A DNA stretch of 64,000 bases from the NCBI GenBank assembly GCA_013399115.1, contig VXAA01004297.1, forward strand, positions 700,560-764,559. The letters run 5' to 3'. Source of the DNA: Anseranas semipalmata. Lineage: Eukaryota > Chordata > Aves > Anseriformes > Anseranatidae. Made by a program: the position numbers and the translations under genes. Position 1 is the stretch's first letter; each line of letters opens with the position of its first letter. This document shows, piece by piece, positions 1 to 11,600 of this stretch. A model generated the notes under the pieces. That model did not search any database. It saw only the letters and a program-made list of their open reading frames with translations, and was not told the origin of the DNA.

Positions 1-3000
1 TGATGATATGAGCCCCATTTAGGGAACTAATTCACAAAACATTATTTTTTCACCCTTCACTGGGTTCTAATGATTATATTCAGCATTGCCAATACTGCTC
101 AAGAAAATTCTCTAATTTTGCCTGCCTTTTAGTCTTAAACTGGTAGATTTTTTTAATTTTTCAGATTATTAACATGCAACTCTTACATTATGACCATTCA
201 TCTACTTTATAACTGATCTCAGCTCCATATAGCTCATGTAATGTACATGCAAATATAGCAAACTTTAAAATGTTCGGTCACATAGCATTTTTCATATATA
301 GAATTTTCTCTTGCAGTATTTCTTTGATATAATTTTTATTTAGCATGCACTACAATGGTTAATGGGATGGTACATGTTAGGCAGGCCTATGAGCTAAGGG
401 TGATTTGAGACAATGGCAGTACCAGGCATAAATCATCCTCAGAGAACACTCCGCTCTCTCGTGCATAAGGAATATTTTCGCTAGGTGATGTGGGCTTAAA
501 CCCAAAACAGTACAGTCTAGGCTACTCAGATATCAATTATTCAAAACTTTATACCTGCAATACCCTGTGTACATCCTGGCTCTTATAGCAATTTGCCACT
601 ATTAAATTTTCCTAAACCTAGTCAAATTTATTTCCAAATTTTATATCCCAGGTCACTGAGATAAGCCAGATTCCAGGAAAGGTTGATATGAAAAGAAACT
701 CCAGAAGTTCCCAACAGGACATAGTGTGTTTGAGCTGCTGATGGGATGGAGAACCCTACAATTGTCTGACATGACTCTTCTCATTCATTGTAGCAGAGAA
801 TTGAATGTGGTCACGTACTTGGAATAGCAAATAAAGAATCAGGGTGCCTTTTATCCATAGACTAAATTGCTAGCTGCATCTGCATGCTATTTCGGGACAA
901 CCCCCTATACTGCTTTTGCAACTTGACTCCATATTCATCCCAATACATGGACAGAGTTGGTTCAGCAGTCTGGACAGCCCAAGCACAGGCTTCCTCCACA
1001 TCCTCTGGAAGGACAGGGGATAGGTTCAGCAGTACTCATTCAGAGTAGACGTAGTTGTTAGATCTTGCTGTAATTCAGCTCCTTCATTTGTAGCAACTGC
1101 CTAAGGATATCTGGACACTTTATAAGTATGGGATTTGAAAGTTAATTAATTTGAATAAGAAATTTAGAATGGTGAATCAACAGTACCAATAGCTGCACTG
1201 CAAAACCTACTGTAATTGGTGGGAGAATTAAGTCTTTCGCTTGGTCTACAAATACCTCTTTTAGAATTGAGACACAGGTATAGTTAGACCACTGCCATTG
1301 ACCAGGGTATGCAGATTCATCAGTGCCTGCAAGGATTAACTTGAGCTGATAGGCTCCCCTTCTGATGTGTGTTTTGTGAACTAGAACAAAAAGAATTCCA
1401 CCATCTTATCCGCAGTCTTGCCCCAAAGGTTTCTGTTCTTTCCTCTAAGGTCTATCTGTATTTGTCCCACAGAAACAAACTTCCAGATGCATTCTGAGGG
1501 ACCCTATGTAAAAATGTCAATTTAAAACTGCTCTCTCACTTACCATTCTTGGCAAGCACCCAGATATGAACCACATGTCTGGTGGAGGAATTTGGCCCAC
1601 AGACTGTTTTTAATTAAATGCTTGTCTAATGATATTAAACTGAACTTCAGTGACAAAAGAATGTTGCAAAATGTTTAATCCTAAATTAAATTATTTCCTA
1701 TGTAATTTACAAACTTTATTCCTTCAAACTGGAAAAATTCCATGTGTCAAAATGACAACCACTTAAACATTTAAAACTGAAAAAATGCCAGATGACAGCA
1801 AATAGTTGCAGAAAAATCCTCAAAATTCATTTTTGAGGATAGCATTCAAAAGGAAAAAATAAAAAGCTGTTGAGATACTTTATTAGCAACTAAGCTAACT
1901 CCAGCTATTAGCAGTTCTGTTCTTGTAAAATTATAAACCCATTACCTTTGTAGGCATGTAAGAGAAGAAAAGCAGGCCAGAAAACAGCATTTGAAAGGAT
2001 GCAAAATAGTAAACATCACTTATAAAATTTGACATTCAATTAAATCCAAACATTATGAAATCTATTCACTTTTCAGTGAAGTACCAGAAACAAAATTTCA
2101 AATCCTTTTGTTGAAAACCCATTACTTGAGCTCTACGTTTACCAGCTAACAAAGCAATTAATGCATGTGTCCAGATTGCTATTACTTTACTGCATAATAC
2201 AACTGCTGGTTCTTTTGCTGTACAGGCAGCAAAAAAATCAACAGGAGACTCATGCACATACTCCCCATGCTCACACTATCTGTTAACGAAGGCTTCAACT
2301 ATCTACATTTCTTCTTAAATATTGCAAAACTCAAGGCAATTATTGTACAGCTATTCTAAATCCAAAACACAAACCACCTGCTTTTAGAACAAAATACAAG
2401 CAAGCTTTCCCATAATTATCAATCTCCCTGTTTCTAGAGTCATGCTTTTAACTACAGCAAAAAAGGACCGTGCTCCCTGTCACCGAAATGTCACTGTCTA
2501 AAGAGATGCTTTAAAATCATTCCTGTTCAAAAATGAGGTATCTAATCTTTAAAAATGACCACACTAAAGTAGATGAGCAGATTAAAACTTATATTTACAC
2601 AAAGATATATTTTACTGCAAAAAAGTAAAGCATATAACAAGACATGCCTAAACTATTGTAGGTATCTTCTTAAATATCCTTCACTCAGATTCAACTCTGT
2701 TAAAATGTGCATAGACCAAGGCATTAGAAAAATTAAAAAGACTTTGTATTCTATTATTTTTGTAAAAATGATCTTGGAAATTTTATACTGTCTAGATTTA
2801 CAAAGTCCTGTAATTTGTTCATCAGTACTTTGTGGGTGGATCCACCATTGTTGTATTCATGTACAGCACGATGCAGATCACTACAAGTGACCTGCAGTTC
2901 ACAAAGTGCTGTTCATCACTTAACATTCTCAACTTTAATTCCCTTCCCCCACAAGAAAAATATATAAAAGTTAAAAGTAAGGCCAGTGTTAAAGAGCACA

Positions 3001-4337
3001 TCTTGTCTCCCAGCTCTAATAACTGCAGGATACTTTCCATACAGGAGACGTTTCCTCTGGGTTTTCTTAATTAACTCAGAGAAACTAGAATCAGATTTTA
3101 TTAGAATACAGCCTTAATTCTCAATACTTTTAGTTTGTGAAAAGAAGTTTAAATAGAATTAGTCTCCCTGTCTTTCTGCACATGTGCCAAAATCTTGTTA
3201 CTCTATGTACACTACTGAAGACAATCAACCTGGACCACAGCTAGTCCCATCATTCATGTCAGGGAATGAAAAATTTATGAGGTGGCACTATTAAAAAGAA
3301 TAGCCTATGACAGATTAATTGGATCCTGTACAGACTGTACAGATAAAGATTTTTCTTGATCAAAGCAAAAAAATAAAATAAAATAAATCAAACAGCCACC
3401 ATCTCTAAAACCCCATCAAAAATCACCCACAACAGAACTTTGATGTCTCTGTGAATAATACCACTGAAAGAATGAGGGGAAAAAAGACAAACCAACTCTC
3501 TGGCAATTAATCTTTATACCACACTGATAAAGGATAGAAAGGATTGCCTTGCAACTAATACTCATACCACTCGTAATTAGAGCTGTTGCAATCTATTTTT
3601 TTTTCACTTGAGTTTTATCTTTCATCTTATTCTCCTTTTTGCTTTAAGGAGGAGTTTGGAGTTTCAAGCTCTCCATCACCAAATCAGCCTGTTGAACCCG
3701 CTGAATAAAAAGCCAATAGTGTCATTGTTCCTGCACAGATGACTAATTTGTATCCTCAACTCATCAGTTAAGATTATAAAATGGGTTATGAAGATGACAC
3801 ATTCTTGCTATGAAAAGATTTGCCAGCATTTTCAAGATTTCAACAAGCCTTGGTTTGGAATATCAAACTGCCTGCATTTGGCTGTAAGTTTAATTTTTTT
3901 TCCCCTAACTCTATTGAGGCACTCTTTAAGTAGCTCTCCTTATACAGAAGAGAAAAAAAAAGTTGTACTAGACATACAAAAGAGCACAACGTACCTACAT
4001 AATATCATTTTTGTTTGTTTTGTTAAAATAACTAGTCAAGTGTCAAAGAAGCTACAATATATACCTAAAATATGACTTCATACAAAGAATAGGTAAGTAT
4101 ATAAAGTCTTACAAAGGTACCTAAATCAGTAATAATTTTCCTCTCCTCTTGCCTTTCAGAGCAGACAAATTACTGTTAAGATTCACTGAAACTTATCCTT
4201 ATTATTGTATTTCCAGCACCCCTTTCCTCTGGCTGGTCAGTATAAGGATAACATTTGAAATAGCCCATGCTCTGAGTTTATTACCAGCCATTCTTCATGA
4301 GCCCCACAGTATCCACTGGTCTCATACGTCCTGCTCC
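1..4337. other. AT-rich region downstream of the FARP1 short-form stop; candidate 3' UTR / long-form intron
   Basis: No exon for the DH or PH domains was recognised on the minus strand, and no gene on the plus strand. The longest plus-strand frame (4149-4634) runs antisense into the FARP1 exon and is chance. On the minus strand there are AATAAA hexamers at 4282-4277, 3102-3097, 1884-1879, 1720-1715 and 632-627, any of which could end the short transcript. About 1700-4300 is AT-rich, typical of vertebrate 3' UTRs. Confidence 0.45.
4277..4282 (-). terminator. nearest polyadenylation hexamer (AATAAA) to the short-form stop
   Basis: The minus-strand AATAAA lies about 55 nt after the TAG. It would give a very short 3' UTR. 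I see no strong GU-rich element after it, so one of the more distal hexamers (3102, 1884, 1720) may be the real end. Confidence 0.25.
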
Positions 4338-5600
4338 CTAGCAGCTGAAGACCTGCACACCATCTTCATCACTGAGGCCAACAGACACATCCTCCTCTAC
4401 CTCCTCATCAAGCTGAAGGCTTCCAAAGGAGTACTTATTTCTAGGCATGGGAGAGGAACTCAGCACGATAGGATTTCCGAACACCAGGGGGTGAGTGAAG
4501 GGGTTAATGATTTCCGAGTCAGAATCACTAGATTCTGTCCCACTGCTGGTGGAGCCCTCCATCATCTGGATTGCAGCCATGTGATCCATCACACCACTGG
4601 CATGCAGCGACTGTATGACTGGGCTCTGCTTTGACTGTCCCCCAGCTGGCATACCATTGGCCATCATTTTGCCTTCTGGAGAAGACATCTTAGCCACCCC
4701 GCCTCCTTTACAATGCCTCTCTGATCTACACTCCTGCCCAGGGGTTGAGGATATCTGGCTCAAGATAAATGGGTCTGTAGCTGATTTATTGCAGAGATTT
4801 AGGATTTTCTGTCCATGAGGCAGCTGAGAACCTGGAGAATATCTGCCATACCCATGGCAGCTACTGGCGTGGCTGTCCTCCTCCCCAGTCCTCGCCCTGC
4901 AGTCATGCCCATTTTCTGAGACATAACCCTGAGAGCCAGTTCTGCTCAGGCTCATGTTAGGGCTTGATCCTTTGCTACTGGGAGGCAATGGAGTGGCCAG
5001 TGGACTACGGCTCCCTGGCCCTCTAAACATTTCGTCAACCAGTGAGCTGTGCCTTGGCATCCTGGGGCTTCCCCCAGTGTAGAAGGAGAGATTAGGTGGG
5101 TTATCATCAAGGTACTCTTCAGAGAGATACTGGGAAGACTTTATAGAGGCTGAGGAATCCCTATATCTACTTCTATTAAGATTTTCACCTCTATAGTGAA
5201 TATAGGCACCACTGGTCAAATCACCCTCATAATTGTCATTTGTTTGGGAATATGACCGGGTTATTTGTCCTCTGAGGAGATCATACTCGCTATCTACATC
5301 ACTGCAGTCAATGAAAGGAATGGAGGTGCTGCTGCCATGAGCAGCCCTTGAAGCTGGACCTGTGCTTGGTTGCTGTGACTGAGGTCTGTTCTGCTGCATC
5401 CTGTCCTTAGCAGCCTCCTCTTCTTCCTCCACAGTTGACACCACTGCTCCATCCACCTTCCTGCCTTCTTTTGGGCTCTTCTTCAAGGAAGGGCTCCTCT
5501 GCTGTCCAGTGTCTTCTGCTGAATCTTTCAATTCCTTTCCTTGCCGGCAGCTCTGCACTGCTGCAGCATCAGTGTCGTCTCCATAGGCAAAGCTAGAGCT
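4338..5600 (-). CDS. FARP1: FARP1 composite terminal exon with FRMD7-like C-terminal tail
   Basis: 1263 nt, 420 residues, then TAG at 4338-4340. The acceptor TATCTTTCCAG is in phase 0. Residues 1-80 (5600-5361) align to the mammalian FARP1 linker: QSC.R.GKE, EEEEE..KDR.QQ and QPSTG. Mammalian FARP1 as I recall it then splices to the DH part. Here the frame stays open for 340 more residues. These are rich in Ser, Pro and Gly and contain [45 protein letters not shown] and [12 protein letters not shown], ending VFSC. Four of these blocks have counterparts in the same order in the tail of FRMD7 as I remember it. A 340-codon open frame with such conserved motifs is very unlikely to be chance intron. 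No transmembrane segment is present. I infer a GEF-less isoform. Whether it is annotated in any species I cannot check. Confidence 0.88.
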   Translation of the reverse strand, partial: SSSFAYGDDTDAAAVQSCRQGKELKDSAEDTGQQRSPSLKKSPKEGRKVDGAVVSTVEEEEEAAKDRMQQNRPQSQQPSTGPASRAAHGSSTSIPFIDCSDVDSEYDLLRGQITRSYSQTNDNYEGDLTSGAYIHYRGENLNRSRYRDSSASIKSSQYLSEEYLDDNPPNLSFYTGGSPRMPRHSSLVDEMFRGPGSRSPLATPLPPSSKGSSPNMSLSRTGSQGYVSENGHDCRARTGEEDSHASSCHGYGRYSPGSQLPHGQKILNLCNKSATDPFILSQISSTPGQECRSERHCKGGGVAKMSSPEGKMMANGMPAGGQSKQSPVIQSLHASGVMDHMAAIQMMEGSTSSGTESSDSDSEIINPFTHPLVFGNPIVLSSSPMPRNKYSFGSLQLDEEVEEDVSVGLSDEDGVQVFSC

Positions 5601-8600
5601 CTGGAAAGATAAAGGAGGGAAGGCAAGGGGTAGAGAAAGGGGAGAGTTTTGGGAGGGGAGAGGTTTGGGAGGGAAGGGAGCCAGAGGGAAAAGGCTGTGT
5701 GTAATTATGCACCAAAATTTTGCAATGCATCTTGCAGCAACATAGGAATCTCTTGAAAGCAGAAGAGGTAACCCAAGCTTTAAAATGATTAGAAGAAAAA
5801 AAAAGAGGTCTCTGATCCTAAAGAACAGATGATGGGTGAAAACACATAAACTAAGCAAGGGGAGAGAAGGGAGACAGAATGCAGCAATATGTAAAAACGT
5901 GGATTTGAGGTGTTTCTGCACCCTAAGGCAGTCATTGATGCTCTAAGAACATCAACCTGTTCACACTACTCTGAGAAGCTGTAGGGACAGAAAAGATAAA
6001 CATGTAAGACAAATTCTGCACGGCCTACTTCCATTTACTAAAAAAGCCCAAAGGGACATGCATGGGCTTTTGAAGACTGTGCATTCAACTTCTGGAGCAT
6101 ACCTGCCACTAGTTTGGGGGCTGGCTTTTCTGCAAAAAGAAATATGCCAGCATTTGACCAGTAGCTATGCTCCATCTACCTGAGCTTGTCTTAGCAATAT
6201 TAAAATATTAAAATGCTAAAAGATATTTGAAATGGGTTGCATTTATAGCAGAATTCTCTGAATTTCTTGGATTTACAGGAATGGAAGGGCCTGTGAATAT
6301 CAAAGGAAGCAATGCAAGGAAGGTGAAAGTGCAGGTAACATTCTTGAATATATTAACCTAGTAGTTTGCACCTGCCATTTAAGCTCTACCTCATGTAAGG
6401 TTAAGTGATAAAACGTTCACCTCCACAAACACAGATGAGCACAGACAAACACTGGCAGGTGGGGGTAATAACCCTAATAATCTACTCAGAGAAACGGAGC
6501 TCCTCTGGGGACTGGCAGAACCATCAGCCCATGGCTGGATGTGTCTGGGGTTGCCAGAGACCAGAGTATGTGCATATTGGTTGAGTGAGTAGGTCAATGC
6601 ATAATTGCTAGCAAACATCAAACTGGACTAGTGGGTAAGTAGGAGTTGGGAGCCAAATACTGGAGCAGCCAAAAGTCTGGGCCAGACACTGGAAAGACCA
6701 GAGGGAACTTGGCTGCTGGAGAGGCCAGGATGTCTAAGCCAGCTACTGGAGAGACCCTGGGGCCCAAGGATTGGGTAATGGTAATGTCGTAAGTCTGGAC
6801 CAGCTACTGGAGAGACACATTTGAATGTGCATGTCTCTGTGTGTGAGGTAACTAGGAACCAGGGGATCTAGGTGTCAGCTGCTGGGTAGATCAGGTGTCT
6901 AAGGTGAGTTACTGGAGGAACCCACAGTGTGTGTGTACACACGTGTGTGTAGATCTGAGTACCAGCAACTGGAGTGGTGTTGTGAGCCTTGGGGGCTTGT
7001 GTGACCAGGTACCAGCAACTGAGGAAACCTAAGGATCTATAGGACCACTACTGGATAGACTAGGTGTCTAAGACCAGTCACTAGAGGGATCCATATTATA
7101 TATGTATAAATATTTTCCACTAATGCATTTTCATCTTGATCAGCCAGAGTAGAACACGATGAGGCTGCTGGTGTTATTGGTGTTTATGTGAGTGTTGTTT
7201 TCGGTTTGTTTTCACCTGTATGGCTGGCTGTGTGTGTGTGTATATATATATATCTATACATAGTATAGATGTGCTTGTGTGGGTATATATGTGCTATTGT
7301 GAATACCCGCTCAGCCTTACTACTAGCTGGACCTGGGAACATGCAGCTGCTGCAGCCTCACCTCTATTGGGATACCTGATTTGTAAACTCCTAACACATA
7401 ACTACTATTAACATAAGACAAACACATTTGGTATGTACCAGAGACAATGGCTTAAAAGGCCACAACTGCAATTTCTCTGAGGAAATAATTCTTCTCATCC
7501 CTTGTTAGTACAATGAAATATTTTGTCATGGGCAGCCAAGACTCCTCAGTGAAAGAAAAGAATTAAGCTTTTCCCAAGTGCAATCACCAGCAACAACCTG
7601 GGATCCCAGCAGTAACACTGTGGATTGCAGTTTTTCAGGTGGTCATAAATACAGTTCAGACAAGCTCACTATTTATGCTTTTCTTGCTGTCTGGAAACAA
7701 CTCTGTTCCACAGTGGAAATTAACATATTCCACATGAAGAACCTAAACACCTGGGGCTCCTGAGCTCCCACTTAAATGACAAGTGAGCAGAAACCTATGT
7801 TCCTAGAGTTTCAAAACACAAATCTGTGGTGGGTAATGTAACAAGAAATGTTTAAAAGGCATGATGCAGGGTTTCATCAACATCACTGACTTGTTTTGGC
7901 ACCTCTGTATGCTGTTCTGAAGGCTGTGTTGTCAGACTCCTGATGGAATGAATCTTGCTGTGCTTCCTGGAGATAAAAGGAAAATCACAGTGAGAAGTCA
8001 TTTCAGTTTTCCCACAAAAAGGAATCAAGATACGTGCATCCTTGAAAACAAAACCTTTGAATAGTGGCTTTCATAAAAGTTTGCTCAAAAACAGATGCTC
8101 CTTTCTGTAATGTTTAAACATGCTATGTGTTGGAAACATACCATTGCAAGAAAAGGGAGAGGTGCTGAAGCAAAAGTGGGCTATCACCAGAACATGAGAC
8201 ATTAGCAATAAACTGTTGTCATGGTCTTTGTGGCATTTTGGACATGAATTTCAGCTTACTACAAGCAAGATTAGTTCAGACAGAACAGACCCTAGCAAGT
8301 TGGATGCCTTCCCTGGAGATCTCTCCCTTGAGGTTGGCTATACCTATTCCCGTTACCTTCTCTTTTATTCTCAGGTGAATATGTTTACTTAAAAACCATT
8401 TGCATCCCTTCCTGCTAACATATATTAACCAGATCCCACTGAAGAGGGTGCAAATCAATATGAGAGGAATTTACTTGCAGCAGTAGGACATTCACTGCTG
8501 AAAAACAAATTGGAGACTGTTGATTTTAAATAAACTATAGGTTATGCAAACTTCTGCCAAAACACTCAGGACCAAGGGGATATTATAAAACTGCTGAACT

Positions 8601-11600
8601 GTCAAACCAGCAAAGAAGGAATTTTTTACTTGGACTGGTGCTAAGCTCTTAGAATATAACCATGTGGAAAGCACTACTTTTCTTTAATTAAAAAAAAAAA
8701 AAAGCATTTCAGTAGCTCATTTATTTTCCTCTCACCTTTCAAACTGTACTTTTTTGTGCCCTCCTTCTTTAACATAGTCAAGAACTTGCTTCTGAGTCCG
8801 GCCACTGGAAGAAAACCATAGTTAAGCTATTAATCTGAGATAATGAATTTGTCGCATTGAATACAATATACCACCTGGTCATCATAAACATGTATGTGGC
8901 CTGCATATGAAGTCACAGCACCCAGAAAAATATTTGTCACTATCAACAGAAACTTATGTAAGATCATAAGAAAGGGGACCTGGTCATATACACACATTTT
9001 TACCTTTTTGCATGTTACCTCTTTTTATGCTGTGGAGATACCTTATGATGTGATTTCAGAACTGATTAAATTCAGTTATGTGCCCTTTATAGAGTACAAC
9101 ATTACTGGGAAGTCACCACAACAGAAAGCAAAATAGGGGTTAAGTTTTACTCTCATGAAAAAAAAAAACAACATTCCTGAATCCTTTCAAGAGTCAAATA
9201 CCAGCCTTACCTCCTACCATGGAACCAAGATGAAAGCTGCTGAAATGTATTTCATAACTCAGTTTCATCAACTAAACATACATATATTTTCTGCAGAGAT
9301 TTAGGCTAGAACTCACTCTCTTCCCTTCTATGAGAAAGTGACTGAGAAAGCCCAGCACTTCCAATTGTGCGAAGATACAAACTCCACAGGGAATTGGGAG
9401 CAGTAAAGGAAACCTCCACCTCAAGAATGTTCAATAGAGAAAAAAACGCTTCCTATTCATTACAGGCTTTCCATTAAATTACCGAAAGGTCTGAATAAAG
9501 TAACCACGTGTATGCAGCACAGATCACTGTGAATGCAGGATGTGGGCAAAACCTGTTTTCCAAACTAGGAGGTAAGTTGAATGCACCTACATTTTTCTAT
9601 TTATTCTGGCAGAAACTTAAAAATTAATAGATTGTTTACCTTAACATAGGTCTTTCTATCTTAATCAACGTATTTTGCCAGCAGGAAACAAAGTAGGAAG
9701 AGAGTTAGAATGGCCATATCTACTATGTACTTGTGCAGGGCAGCTATAGTGTACTGACAGTTTATCTCAGCAAAGAGGGAGTTTCTGGTCATTCAGTTTA
9801 TATCAGCTTCCCAAACAAAATAAACTGTATGAATGAAAGCATTTTTCCTCCTGATGTACACAATATAGTATCTACAGTGAGGCTTCTGCCAGTGTAAGAA
9901 AAAAAACCAAAAACACCGACAATCTAACCATTAAAAACCTTTCTACAGCTCTAACAATATTGTAAGTAGACTTGGTCTTAGCATAGGTGGCCTAAGCATA
10001 AAGAGAAGACTTTTTTTAACTGTATAGAGATGGGTTTACCACAGGGCCATGCAATGAAAACGCAAATCTCTACTCTGGTACCTAGGAAAGATCCTTTCCT
10101 AGAAGCAGAAGGTCCAAAAAGTGCCAAAGAGTTGCTAGCTGGTGTTACTTAGGACACATTTTCTTGTGTAAAACCAGCTGGAACCAATACACCTCATATC
10201 TTACCTCCAGAAAGCTACATTTCAACAGCTACTACAAAATAAATGCAGACTTTTTTTCCAGTGTTCTCTGCACTATTCTGGCTGAGAAGATGCAACGGAA
10301 AACATAAAAGAGCAAACTACAACTTCGAAAAGGAGAGCTGAAAATGATAGGTTTAATCTAGATCGTTATGGATGTGATTTTGACAAGGGGAGACAACAAA
10401 GGTGGAAAGAAGAAAGCAGGTCTCACCTGAATCTAAATGATGAACCTCTAGAAAAAAGAACAGGTTTGGGCTTTGGTTTAGGTTCTTCAAACAGCCTGAA
10501 AAAGGCATGATGCTCCACACAGATCTTCCAGAAAGACTTGCAAAAATCTCGACTGGCCATAAGGAATTCCAGGGTGTCCTGGAATGAACTCTGAAAGTTG
10601 AGAGAGCATGCACAATGTGAGCAAGCAAGCAACACACATTACAGAGATGCATTGACGAAGCCGGTGCTATGCTACAGGAAAGGATTTTTCCTGACTCATT
10701 GGCTTTTAGGCTTAACAGGCCCTATCCTTCTTCCTTTGAGACATCACTGACCTGCCTAGCAATTTCACAGCTATTACTTAAACTTCCTTTCACTGACAAG
10801 TATGACAGAGATAAAGCAGGGGTCTTAACAGGAACGTGAAGAGGTGGTTTATATACTACAACTTAAGAACCCCTGATACAGTACCCGAGGCACAGTCAGA
10901 AGAAGACTCTGTGACATTCAGTTTACATCTCCTTTGCTGAGGTTGCTCACCTGAGATGCCAGTTTGATGCATGCAGTAACACACCAGCAATGAACAAAAG
11001 CAATTAATTTAAAAATTCTCTTGAGGTGATAAAAACATGTTTGATCTGTGAGTAGAAATTTACCAAACAACCTTTTGTCAGCTTCATCAATTCCTGACAA
11101 GGACTTACATTCACATCAGGTCGCAGTTTGATAAGAAAACGTTTCCTCTTGAAGCTCAGCTTTCGAACCTTAGCCCAGTTGAAGGCATTGATCTTGGTGT
11201 GACCCTACAGACGACAAAGCCAGCAGAGTTTAAGCATTACAGATCTGAATGGAGAAATCCAAATCACTACAGAAAGTTTGCCATATATTAACCACCTATT
11301 CACTTCACTTGCAGTTATGGTATTTCTTATCATTCATCCTCTGGTACTGCAAACACCAACAGACATTCTTAACCATAAACATCTGCTATTGTGACTGAAG
11401 GCAGGTACTTATGGTTAAACTCTTGCATGTTTATGGGACTAGGTCCACTGACTAGATGTGAAAGTATACAATCCAGTATCACTGCACAAAACAGGGTAGC
11501 CTATTTTGACCTTTCACAGGGAGCAACAAAGTAAAAGGAAATAAATAAATTACCTGTTTCTGAAAAGTCACAAAACACTTTTCAAAAAACTACACAACAG

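Larger units (their letters stand above)
5601..7890 (-). other. FARP1 intron (between linker exon and terminal exon)
   Basis: Intronic by the flanking splice sites. The terminal-exon frame happens to stay open leftward to 5921 in this intron, but that part has low-complexity translation and sits upstream of a good acceptor, so I exclude it. The intron holds the degenerate minisatellite at about 6655-7092 and a TG/TA microsatellite at 7229-7253. Nothing else is recognised. Confidence 0.85.

Noticed and set aside
2573..2890. 105-codon plus-strand frame.
   Set aside because: AT-rich composition, no domain, lies in the presumed 3' UTR; likely chance.
5601..5921. The terminal-exon frame is open 107 codons further upstream, with an ATG at 5921.
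   Set aside because: It lies behind a good polypyrimidine-AG acceptor that joins in phase to the linker exon. Its translation is low-complexity Leu/Phe/Pro and does not match FARP1, so it is intron.
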